The notes beneath the pieces are model-generated. The model was not told the origin of the DNA, ran no database searches, and saw nothing but the letters and a program-made list of their open reading frames with translations. A stretch of DNA of 64,000 nucleotides. It comes from Pseudomonas zanjanensis. GTDB taxonomy: Bacteria > Pseudomonadota > Gammaproteobacteria > Pseudomonadales > Pseudomonadaceae. Shown here one piece after another: positions 56,222 to 63,620 of this stretch. Each line of letters opens with the position of its first letter. Within the stretch, counting starts at the first letter, position 1. Made by a program: the position numbers and the translations under genes. The stretch lies in NCBI RefSeq assembly GCF_014268745.2, contig NZ_JABWRB020000004.1, positions 124,001-188,000 on the forward strand. The letters run 5' to 3'.

Positions 56222-56644
56222 ATGAAAAAAATACTGGCTGGAGGCGCGGTGCTGCTTCTGCTGATCATCGGCCACGTCCAGGCCGGTGAAATAACTTGCC
56301 CCGCCGTCACTGACATCCGTAGAAACATCGAATCGGTGGAAGACGTTTTTTTCGTCGATGTGCAGGACGAGCACGAATGGGCGAGCGAAAGTCTGGTGGA
56401 CGTGGTCGACCCGGTATCGTTGCAATTCGAAGGGGCCGAGTACGTGATTCATAAGGACGATGGGGACGAGCAGACACCCTCCCGTGCGACCATCACCTGC
56501 AGGTACGGGGCGATCAACCTGAAGCTGGACTATCAACAGATCCTGGAGCCGGCCTTTTCAAAGTGGGTGAGCAATCGCTGCGAAAGCGCGGATACGCGAA
56601 TGTGCAGGTTGATGGACGGCGACTACTTCAACTTGATTTATTGA
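56222..56644 (+). CDS. Small secreted protein, paralogue 2
   Basis: This 140-residue protein has a signal peptide (KKILAGGAVLLLLIIGHVQAG) and a mature part EITCPAVTDIRRN with four Cys (TCPAV, ITCRYG, SNRCES, RMCRL) that could form two disulfides. It is an acidic protein, a paralogue of 54902-55309 with about one third identity by eye. Its upstream block is shared with that gene. No known domain. Confidence 0.7.
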   Translation: MKKILAGGAVLLLLIIGHVQAGEITCPAVTDIRRNIESVEDVFFVDVQDEHEWASESLVDVVDPVSLQFEGAEYVIHKDDGDEQTPSRATITCRYGAINLKLDYQQILEPAFSKWVSNRCESADTRMCRLMDGDYFNLIY

Positions 56645-56750
56645 CCGCTAATGGCAACTGCGTCACTGTTCCAGCACACCGCCTCTAAGCGCTCTGCCAC
56701 CGCCTGCACCCTTTACCGTACAGTGCGACTTCCTCCAGCAGAGTGTGTCC

Positions 56751-57326
56751 ATGAACGTACAAATCGGCGGCGCCACCCTCGCGGTCATCCTGACCGGCAT
56801 GCTCATCGTCCTGGGCGTCAACGAATGCCAGCGCGGTCCGCTGAATCCGGACGTTGCCGAGGGCACCAGCGACGAACAAAAAACCTGGCTGACCATCGAA
56901 CACCGCATCAAGCGCTCCGACCCGACTTTGACCGACGTGACCCGCGCCCAGCAAACGCTGACTGTGCGCTACCGTCCTGGCGCGTGCGCGGATGACTGCG
57001 AGCCTTGGGTTCCGCATATGCTGCGGGTCGTCGGCCACGGCCTGGCGGCGCTCAATAGCGCGCCGGGGGGCAAGCAGTACACGCAAGTGACGATCAAGGC
57101 GGGGATCCTTACAGAGGATGACGTGGAACTGGTCTACGACATGCTGGGGTTCGACGCCATCAAGACCCAACAAGGCGGCTACGAAACCTTTGCCGGCATG
57201 CCCCGCAGCCTGACATTCAGCGGCGACGCCCTGGCCCAGGCACAAGCCTACTGCCAAGGCCCCAGCGCCAAAGGGTTCTACCCTGAATTCTGCGAACGGG
57301 TCGAAACCGCAACGGCCCATCGATAA
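56751..57326 (+). CDS. Membrane-anchored protein of unknown function
   Basis: This 191-residue protein has an N-terminal helix (ATLAVILTGMLIVLGVNEC) that may be an uncleaved anchor, then a soluble domain with paired Cys (ACADDC) and an HGLAALNSAPGG segment. I chose the ATG at 56751 rather than the GTG at 56745. The tandem REPIN array starts 3 bases after its stop. Confidence 0.65.
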   Translation: MNVQIGGATLAVILTGMLIVLGVNECQRGPLNPDVAEGTSDEQKTWLTIEHRIKRSDPTLTDVTRAQQTLTVRYRPGACADDCEPWVPHMLRVVGHGLAALNSAPGGKQYTQVTIKAGILTEDDVELVYDMLGFDAIKTQQGGYETFAGMPRSLTFSGDALAQAQAYCQGPSAKGFYPEFCERVETATAHR

Positions 57327-57328
57327 CC

Positions 57329-58857
57329 GTGGCGAGGGAGCTTGCTCCCGCTGGGGTGCGCAGCGCCCCCAATGAAGCGGATGGCATTCTTTCTGATACA
57401 CCCCGGTGACTGGCTTTGGGGCCGCTGCGCAGCCCAGCGGGAGCAAGCTCCCTCGCCACAAGAGCCGGCGCAGGTGCATGCCCTGACACCCATGGACCAA
57501 ACACTGAAAAACCTGTGGGAGCGAGCCTGCTCGCGATAGCGGTACACCAGCCACCATCAATGTTGCCTGACCCGGCCCTATCGCGAGCAGGCTCGCTCCC
57601 ACAGGGGAATGTGTTCAGCCAGGCCCCGCCTACTCGCCGGCGCTGATGGTGTTCACAGATAAACCAGCCACCACCCCCGTGGCGAGGGAGCTTGCTCCCG
57701 CTGGGGTGCGCAGCGCCCCAATGAAGCGGATGGCATCTTTCTGATACACCCCGGTGACTGGCTTTGGGGCCGCTGCGCAGCCCAGCGGGAGCAAGCTCCC
57801 TCGCCACAAGAGCCGGCGCAGGTGATGCCCTGACACCCATGGACCAAACACTGAAAAAACCTGTGGGAGCGAGCCTGCTCGCGATAGCGGTACACCAGCC
57901 ACCATCAATGTTGCCTGACCCGGCCCTATCGCGAGCAGGCTCGCTCCCACAGGGGAATGTGTTCAGCCAGGCCCCGCCTACTCGCCGGCGCTGATGGTGT
58001 TCACAGATAAACCAGCCACCACCCCCGTGGCGAGGGAGCTTGCTCCCGCTGGGGTGCGCAGCGCCCCAATGAAGCGGATGGCATCTTTCTGATACACCCC
58101 GGTGACTGGCTTTGGGGCCGCTGCGCAGCCCAGCGGGAGCAAGCTCCCTCGCCACAAGAGCCGGCGCAGGTGATGCCCTGACACCCATGGACCAAACACT
58201 GAAAAAACCTGTGGGAGCGAGCCTGCTCGCGATAGCGGTACACCAGCCACCATCAATGTTGCCTGACCCGGCCCTATCGCGAGCAGGCTCGCTCCCACAG
58301 GGGAATGTGTTCAGCCAGGCCCCGCCTACTCGCCGGCGCTGATGGTGTTCACAGATAAACCAGCCACCACCCCCGTGGCGAGGGAGCTTGCTCCCGCTGG
58401 GGTGCGCAGCGCCCCAATGAAGCGGATGGCATCTTTCTGATACACCCCGGTGACTGGCTTTGGGGCCGCTGCGCAGCCCAGCGGGAGCAAGCTCCCTCGC
58501 CACAAGAGCCGGCGCAGGTGATGCCCTGACACCCATGGACCAAACACTGAAAAAACCTGTGGGAGCGAGCCTGCTCGCGATAGCGGTACACCAGCCACCA
58601 TCAATGTTGCCTGACCCGGCCCTATCGCGAGCAGGCTCGCTCCCACAGGGGAATGTGTTCAGCCAGGCCCCGCCTACTCGCCGGCGCTGAGGGTGTTCAC
58701 AGATAAACCAGCCACCACCACCCCCGTGGCGAGGGAGCTTGCTCCCGCTGGGGTGCGCAGCGCCCCCAATGAAGCGGATGGCATCTTTCTGATACACCCC
58801 GGTGACTGGCTTTGGGGCCGCTTCGCAGCCCAGCGGGAGCAAGCTCCCTCGCCACAA
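57329..58857. repeat. Tandem array of 348-bp double-REPIN units
   Basis: Units start at 57329, 57679, 58027, 58375 and 58726 (periods 350, 348, 348, 351); four are full and the fifth stops after its first REPIN. Each unit is a family A REPIN (GTGGCGAGGGAGC ends), about 50 unique bases, a second REPIN of a different type (GTGGGAGCGAGCCTGC ends), and about 75 unique bases. Units 2, 3 and 4 look identical; unit 1 differs by a few single-base changes. No gene is supported inside. Confidence 0.95.
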
Positions 58858-59045
58858 CAGCGCTCGAACATCGTCGACTAAAAATCTTACAACTACTTGG
58901 GAAATCACCCGCAACAGCGGGCCTTGCCCAAGCCAATCCGCGATGCCTTTAGTTCGTCCCGTCGTCCACATGGCGACTCGGGTTTGGCGACTCGATACAC
59001 CACGGCCTGAAGTCCTAATTTTATTAATCAATAAAGGCTCTAGCC
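58858..59045. other. Upstream region of the DUF6124-like gene
   Basis: 188 bases between the array and the next gene; the last 30 bases are AT-rich (TTTTATTAATCAATAAAGG) and give a ribosome site. Nothing else seen. Confidence 0.5.
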
Positions 59046-59318
59046 ATGAACCGATACATGCCCCTCACCGGCGTCGACTGCTCCCCCGCCGCCTTGCTCA
59101 TCGACACCCAAGCCCCCCTCGACGTCCTCCACGAAACCGCCGCCTACCGCATCCGCGCCGTCACCCAGCTATTGGAAAACATCGCCTTTCGCGAAGAGCT
59201 CAGTTCCGACGCTGTCGTCCTCCACGACTTCGCCCTGCTCCTGGCGATTCCGTTGCGCGATGGCTGCGACGTGCTGGACGTGATCGGCCGCCGCTTGCAG
59301 GCACAAGCCATGGCCTGA
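59046..59318 (+). CDS. Small DUF6124/DUF3077-like protein
   Basis: This 90-residue helical protein (LLIDTQAPLDVLHETAAYRI, AVTQLLENIAF) resembles short proteins that are multicopy in pseudomonads and carry this DUF label; the label is from memory. AAAGG lies 10 bases upstream of the ATG. Function unknown. Confidence 0.7.
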   Translation: MNRYMPLTGVDCSPAALLIDTQAPLDVLHETAAYRIRAVTQLLENIAFREELSSDAVVLHDFALLLAIPLRDGCDVLDVIGRRLQAQAMA

Positions 59319-59374
59319 CCGCTGCGGCAGTCATTCGACTATCAAGGCGCAAGCCGTTATTTCCTCTCGGTATT

Positions 59375-59400
59375 GCCTACTGTCAACCTTGACAGTAGGC
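59375..59400 (+). promoter_or_regulatory. Long ACTGTCA dyad upstream of the cold-shock gene
   Basis: Arms of 11 bases (GCCTACTGTCA and TGACAGTAGGC) around ACCT. The inner 18 bases match the dyads at 54827 and 56151. It lies 107 bases before the cold-shock start. Confidence 0.6.
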
Positions 59401-59507
59401 AGCCACTTTTACGGGCTCTAAGCTCAGCCGTGACAACGACAAACAAGGCTCTGGGCATCCCACAGTCCCTGTGCCTTTCTTCATTCGGGCAAGCAGGAAG
59501 AATAAAA

Positions 59508-59720
59508 ATGAGCGACCGAATCAAAGGAACCGTGAAGTGGTTTAACGATGCAAAGGGCTATGGCTTCATTATCTGCGGCAATGGAGGCGAGGACTTGTTC
59601 GTTCATTACTCGGCCATTGCCGGCGAGGGTTATAAAACATTGAAACAGAAGCAAACGGTCTTTTTTGAAATCGAGAAGAACGATAAAGGCATGCAGGCTA
59701 CGAGAGTGACGCCGGAATAA
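59508..59720 (+). CDS. Cold-shock-domain protein
   Basis: This 70-residue single-stranded nucleic-acid binding protein has [17 protein letters not shown] (RNP1 KGYGFI) and DLFVHYSAI (RNP2, with Tyr where most have Phe). Residues 27-31 read CGNGG, unlike the usual PDDGG, so it is a diverged member. I chose the ATG at 59508 (CAGGAAG upstream). It is followed 27 bases later by rhs gene 2, probably one transcript. Confidence 0.88.
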   Translation: MSDRIKGTVKWFNDAKGYGFIICGNGGEDLFVHYSAIAGEGYKTLKQKQTVFFEIEKNDKGMQATRVTPE

Positions 59721-59747
59721 AGACCCTTCCATTCAGGAAACGACCCC

Positions 59748-60761
59748 ATGTCGGCGAACCGCAAAACGCTGCTCTGCCGTTACCACTACGACCCACTGGA
59801 TCGCCTGACCGACTGCGCACCCTCGGCCCAGGCCCACACCCAGCGCTTCTACCTGAAGGAGCGCCTGACCAGCGAAATTCAAGGCTCGGTACAGCGCTCG
59901 ATATTCCAACAGGACGACCAACTCCTGGCGCAACAACAGCGCCAGGACGACGCCGTCGAAACCACCTTGCTTGCCACCGACCTGCAACGCTCGGTATTGC
60001 ATGCGCTCGATGCCACCCGGCCTCATCCCCTCGCCTATACACCCTACGGCCATCGCCCTGCGGAAAACGGCTTACTCAGCCTGCTCGGCTTCAACGGCGA
60101 ACGGCCGGACCCGGTGACGGGACATTATTTGCTGGGTAATGGGTATCGGGCGTTCAATCCGGGGTTGATGCGGTTTAACAGCCCGGACAGTTTGAGTCCA
60201 TTTGGAAAGGGTGGGTTGAATGCGTATGGATACTGCGTTGGGGACCCGGTGAATCGAAGCGATCCGACGGGACATTTACCTAACTTTTTAATGCCTGTAT
60301 TAAGACACCTGAAAATCATAGGAAGACCGACCCTAGACGTTCATGGCATATCACTTCCTGCATCGACCGACATAAAAAACATAGATATATTCAAATCTCC
60401 TACAAAGGAATTTCTAATATCACCTATAGGCCCGGAACATGAAATTTCATACATCTCCAGCTTCGAACTCAAACTATGGACAGATAGCAACGACATAATC
60501 AAAGCCGAAAAATTTTTAGCTCGACAACTAAAAAATTCCAACAAACCCACATCCAAAATAGAAGATTTTCACAAAAATATTCAAAAAACACTAAAATCTA
60601 GAGCGGTTCACAAAGCCAATCTGCACATGTATGAAACGGAAATCAAGCAGATGACTGACGACACCTTCAAACCAACATCATTCTATCTTACCTATCTTGG
60701 CGGCCCTCCCACTTACGAGTGGGCAAAGCAGCACTCACAACAAATACGCAATCAAATTTAA
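59748..60761 (+). CDS. Short Rhs-core protein 2 with variable tail
   Basis: This 337-residue protein has a core (about 1-175) with one RHS-type YHYDPLDRL repeat, PYGHRPAENGLLSLLGFNGE, PDPVTGHYLLGNGYRAFNP, MRFNSPDSLSPFG and a final DPTGH. The AT-rich tail (about 176-337) contains LDVHGISLP and ends PPTYEWAKQHSQQ; it has no Cys and no toxin motif I know. The tail is related to that of rhs gene 3. CAGGAA precedes the ATG. In polymorphic toxins the part after DPxGH is the toxin; no immunity-like gene follows. Confidence 0.85.
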   Translation: MSANRKTLLCRYHYDPLDRLTDCAPSAQAHTQRFYLKERLTSEIQGSVQRSIFQQDDQLLAQQQRQDDAVETTLLATDLQRSVLHALDATRPHPLAYTPYGHRPAENGLLSLLGFNGERPDPVTGHYLLGNGYRAFNPGLMRFNSPDSLSPFGKGGLNAYGYCVGDPVNRSDPTGHLPNFLMPVLRHLKIIGRPTLDVHGISLPASTDIKNIDIFKSPTKEFLISPIGPEHEISYISSFELKLWTDSNDIIKAEKFLARQLKNSNKPTSKIEDFHKNIQKTLKSRAVHKANLHMYETEIKQMTDDTFKPTSFYLTYLGGPPTYEWAKQHSQQIRNQI

Positions 60762-60826
60762 ACTTTATCTTACCAAGCAAAATGGAATCGTTTTTTTATT
60801 AGTTGCTACGTTACCACTGCCCCTCT

Positions 60827-60856
60827 AAAAAGGGCGACATTACCGTCGCCCTTTTT
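60827..60856 (+). terminator. Terminator after rhs gene 2
   Basis: AGGGCGAC (60831-60838), loop ATTACC, GTCGCCCT (60845-60852), then T5 in all, with an A-run before. The same structure lies before intact fdhA at 62179, so it was duplicated with the fdhA end. Confidence 0.88.
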
Positions 60857-60875
60857 CCGTCTTGCCCTTTGCCGC

Positions 60876-61039
60876 TTACGCCGCACTGAACAACTTATGC
60901 GGATCAATCACAAACTTCTTCGGCACGCCCGCATCGAACTCCCCGTAACCCTTCGGCGCGTCATCCAGGCTGATCACCTGCACGCCAATGATTTCAGCAA
61001 TGTTGATACGGTCACACGTGATCGCCTGCATCAGTTGGC
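60876..61039 (-). pseudogene. Remnant: 3' end of fdhA
   Basis: 164 bases align without gaps to the last 164 bases of intact fdhA (62228-62391), same orientation. It still encodes GVQVISLDDAPKGYGEFDAG and the normal C-terminus, with scattered changes (for example Ile for Val, Thr-Cys for Met-Trp). Homology stops sharply at 61039. It sits between rhs genes 2 and 3. Confidence 0.92.
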
Positions 61040-61076
61040 AGTACCCCCGGGTCGTGGCCAGCCTGGGCAATCAAAC

Positions 61077-61092
61077 CTAACACTTCTGCTAG
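61077..61092. promoter_or_regulatory. Element shared upstream of the first and third rhs genes, copy 2
   Basis: CTAACACTTCTGCTAG; see the copy at 53378. It lies 65 bases before the rhs gene 3 start. Confidence 0.4.
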
Positions 61093-61156
61093 CTAGACAA
61101 CCGCCCTTCCCCCTGAACATGATAGCGCTATCTGTATTTCCCACAGAGCAAAGCCC

Positions 61157-62143
61157 ATGCCCTCCCCTGATGAAACCTTGCTCTGCCGTTACCACTACGA
61201 TCCACTGGATCGCCTGGCCGACTGCACCCCCTCGGCCCAGGCCCACACCCAGCGCTTCTACCTGAAGGAGCGCCTGACCAGCGAAATCCAAGGCTCGGTA
61301 CGGCGCTCGATATTCCAGCAGGACGACCAACTCCTGGCGCAACAACAGCGCCAGGATGGCGGCATCGAAACCACCTTGCTCGCCACCGATCAGCAACGCT
61401 CGGTGTTGCACGCGCTCGATGCCACGCAGCGTCCCCCCCTCGCCTACACACCCTACGGTCATCGCCCTGCGGAAAACGGTTTACTCAGCCTGCTCGGCTT
61501 CAACGGCGAACGGCCGGACCCGGTGACGGGGCATTATTTGTTGGGTAATGGGTATCGGGCGTTCAATCCGGTGTTGATGCGGTTTAACAGCCCAGACTCG
61601 ATGAGCCCATTCGGAAGGGGGGGGGTTAACGCTTATGCATATACGCATGGAAACCCAGTTAACACGGTAGATCCTTCTGGCCATTTTGGGCTACCTAAAT
61701 CAATTAAATTAGCATTGAGGATCAAGAAACCTAAAATAACGATTGATGTCCATGGCGTGCAATACCGCGCCCCTAGCGACAGATTAGATGCAGTCATTTT
61801 CACAGCACCCACGAAGAAATATCCAGAGCCAGGGTTCGTTTTGAAACCTGAACAAGACACGCTACCCATTCGCAACCGTTTAGAAGCTCTCACAAAAGAA
61901 AGCGAACAGTTAATCAACCTTGAAAAATCAACAGCCCACATGATAGCAGGCACAAAAAAACCAAACCTTGAAATCCCCGTGTACCGCGAATCGCTTTCCA
62001 ACTTGCAAACCAAAAGACAATACCACGAACAAAACCTAAAAAAGTTCAAGGCAGATCTTGATAACCTGACCAACGAGATCATGGACCCTCCAACTTATGT
62101 CGATGCGATAAGGAAAGAAATAGGTAGGCGACGTAGCTTTTAG
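61157..62143 (+). CDS. Short Rhs-core protein 3 with variable tail
   Basis: This 328-residue protein has a core nearly identical to protein 2 (LLCRYHYDPLDRLADC ... DPSGH at about 175). A G9 run (61617-61625) encodes the Arg-Gly-Gly join before the tail. The tail (about 176-328) contains IDVHGVQYRAP and APTKKYPEPG and ends PPTYVDAIRKEIG, with a Lys/Glu-rich helical middle; it is a diverged relative of the tail of protein 2. The ribosome site is weak. No immunity gene is seen before fdhA. Confidence 0.85.
   Translation: MPSPDETLLCRYHYDPLDRLADCTPSAQAHTQRFYLKERLTSEIQGSVRRSIFQQDDQLLAQQQRQDGGIETTLLATDQQRSVLHALDATQRPPLAYTPYGHRPAENGLLSLLGFNGERPDPVTGHYLLGNGYRAFNPVLMRFNSPDSMSPFGRGGVNAYAYTHGNPVNTVDPSGHFGLPKSIKLALRIKKPKITIDVHGVQYRAPSDRLDAVIFTAPTKKYPEPGFVLKPEQDTLPIRNRLEALTKESEQLINLEKSTAHMIAGTKKPNLEIPVYRESLSNLQTKRQYHEQNLKKFKADLDNLTNEIMDPPTYVDAIRKEIGRRRSF
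61617..61625 (+). repeat. G9 tract at the core-tail join of rhs gene 3
   Basis: Nine consecutive G at the same codons as the G10 tract of rhs gene 1; in rhs gene 2 the run is broken by a T and an A. Confidence 0.85.
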
Positions 62144-62178
62144 AACAGCCGCACATCAACCACTGCGCTGAGATGAAT

Positions 62179-62206
62179 AAAAAGGGCGACATCACAGTCG
62201 CCCTTT
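62179..62206 (-). terminator. Terminator between rhs gene 3 and fdhA
   Basis: AAAGGGCGAC (62181-62190), loop ATCACA, GTCGCCCTTT (62197-62206). On the minus strand it is followed by TTTTTATT, suiting fdhA. Confidence 0.85.
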
Positions 62207-62227
62207 CCCCGCCTAGCCCTTTACCAC

Positions 62228-63427
62228 TTACGCCGCACTAAACAACTTATGCGGATCAATCACAAACTTCTTCGGCACACCCGCATCAAACTCGCCGTAC
62301 CCCTTCGGCGCATCATCCAGGCTGATCACCTGCACCCCAACGATTTCAGCAATATTGATACGGTCCCACATGATCGCCTGCATCAGTTGGCGGTTGTACT
62401 TCATCACCGGGGTCTGGCCGGTGTGGAAGCTGTGGGATTTGGCCCAGCCCAGGCCGAAGCGGATGCTCAGGCTGCCCATTTTCGCAGCTGCATCGACAGC
62501 GCCCGGGTCTTCGGTGACGTAGAGGCCGGGAATGCCGATTTTGCCGGCCACGCGGACTACACCCATCAAGGAGTTGAGCACGGTGGCCGGGGCTTCGTGC
62601 TTGACGCCGTCATGGCCGTGGCCGCGGGCTTCGAAGCCGACCGCATCGACGGCGCAGTCGACTTCGGGCTCGCCCAGCAGTGCGGCGATCTGTTCGTGCA
62701 ACGGCGTGTCGGTGGACAGGTCGGCAATTTCGAAACCCTGGGCCTTGGCGTGGGCCAGGCGAACCGGGTTGACGTCGCCGATGATGACCACGGCCGCGCC
62801 CAGCAGGCGAGCGGAAGCGGCGGCGGCCAGGCCAACCGGGCCGGCACCGGCGATGTAGACGGTGCTGCCAGGACCAACGCCGGCGGTGACGGCGCCGTGG
62901 TAGCCGGTGGGCAGGATGTCGGACAGGCAGGTCAGGTCACGGATTTTCTCCATGGCCTTGTCGCGGTCCGGCAGTTTCAGCAGGTTGAAGTCGGCGTACG
63001 GCACCAGCACGTATTCGGCCTGGCCGCCGGTCCAGTCGCCCATGTCCACGTAACCGTAGGCACCGCCGGCACGGGCGGGGTTGACGGTCAGGCACACACC
63101 GGTGTGTTGCTCCTTGCAGGAACGGCAGCGCCCGCAAGCCACGTTGAACGGCACCGACACCAGGTCACCGATTTTCAGGTTCTCGACGTCGCTGCCCTTC
63201 TCGATCACTTCACCGGTGATTTCGTGACCCAGGACCAGGCCGGTCTGGGCAGTGGTACGGCCGCGGACCATGTGCTGGTCGGAGCCGCAGATGTTGGTCG
63301 AGACCACGCGCAGGATGACACCGTGCTCAATCTTCCTGCCGCGCGGGTCCTGCATTTTTGGATAGTCGATTTTCTGTACTTCGACCTTGCCGTTGCCGAG
63401 ATACACGACACCACGATTACCAGACAT
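62228..63427 (-). CDS. fdhA: Glutathione-independent formaldehyde dehydrogenase
   Basis: This 399-residue zinc-containing NAD enzyme of the medium-chain alcohol dehydrogenase family oxidises formaldehyde to formate. Zinc ligands: ICGSDQHM and GHEITGEV (catalytic) and CGRCRSCKEQHTGVC (structural, four Cys). NAD site: YIAGAGPVGLAAAASA. Length equals the P. putida enzyme. I chose the ATG at 63427 (GCGAGGTG upstream gives MSGNRGVVYLG). purU lies upstream on the same strand, a common pairing in pseudomonads. Confidence 0.95.
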   Translation of the reverse strand: MSGNRGVVYLGNGKVEVQKIDYPKMQDPRGRKIEHGVILRVVSTNICGSDQHMVRGRTTAQTGLVLGHEITGEVIEKGSDVENLKIGDLVSVPFNVACGRCRSCKEQHTGVCLTVNPARAGGAYGYVDMGDWTGGQAEYVLVPYADFNLLKLPDRDKAMEKIRDLTCLSDILPTGYHGAVTAGVGPGSTVYIAGAGPVGLAAAASARLLGAAVVIIGDVNPVRLAHAKAQGFEIADLSTDTPLHEQIAALLGEPEVDCAVDAVGFEARGHGHDGVKHEAPATVLNSLMGVVRVAGKIGIPGLYVTEDPGAVDAAAKMGSLSIRFGLGWAKSHSFHTGQTPVMKYNRQLMQAIMWDRINIAEIVGVQVISLDDAPKGYGEFDAGVPKKFVIDPHKLFSAA

Positions 63428-63530
63428 GCTTTCACCTCGCTGTTGTTTTTGTGGAACTGCGTTGCCCAGGCAGGCAGCGCGTTGATTGCTCGGGTTGTAG
63501 ATGCTGTTTTGCGTTGTTAGTGATGGCCTC

Positions 63531-63612
63531 TTCGCGAGCAAGCCCGCTCCCACATTCGGCTGCATTCCAAAGTTGGAACCCGATCGAATGTGGGAGCGGG
63601 CTTGCTCGCGAA
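63531..63612. repeat. REPIN, family B, inverted arrangement
   Basis: TTCGCGAGCAAGCCC first and CTTGCTCGCGAA last, between purU and fdhA. Confidence 0.9.
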
Positions 63613-63620
63613 GGCGCCCA

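Noticed and set aside
57329-58857. CRISPR array
   Set aside because: The repeated unit is 348 bases and the whole unit repeats; there are no short repeats with unique spacers and no cas genes.
57217-59031. A 604-codon minus-strand open frame across the tandem array
   Set aside because: The frame stays open only because the unit length (348) is a multiple of three and the GC-rich repeats lack stops; the product is a repetition of REPIN translation with no ribosome site or domain.
59373-59507. Longer N-terminus for the cold-shock protein
   Set aside because: The extra codons run through the ACTGTCA dyad and leader, and the family always begins near the ATG at 59508.
60876-61070. Small gene of 64 codons between rhs genes 2 and 3
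   Set aside because: It is the copied 3' end of fdhA with unrelated bases at its front, not an independent gene.
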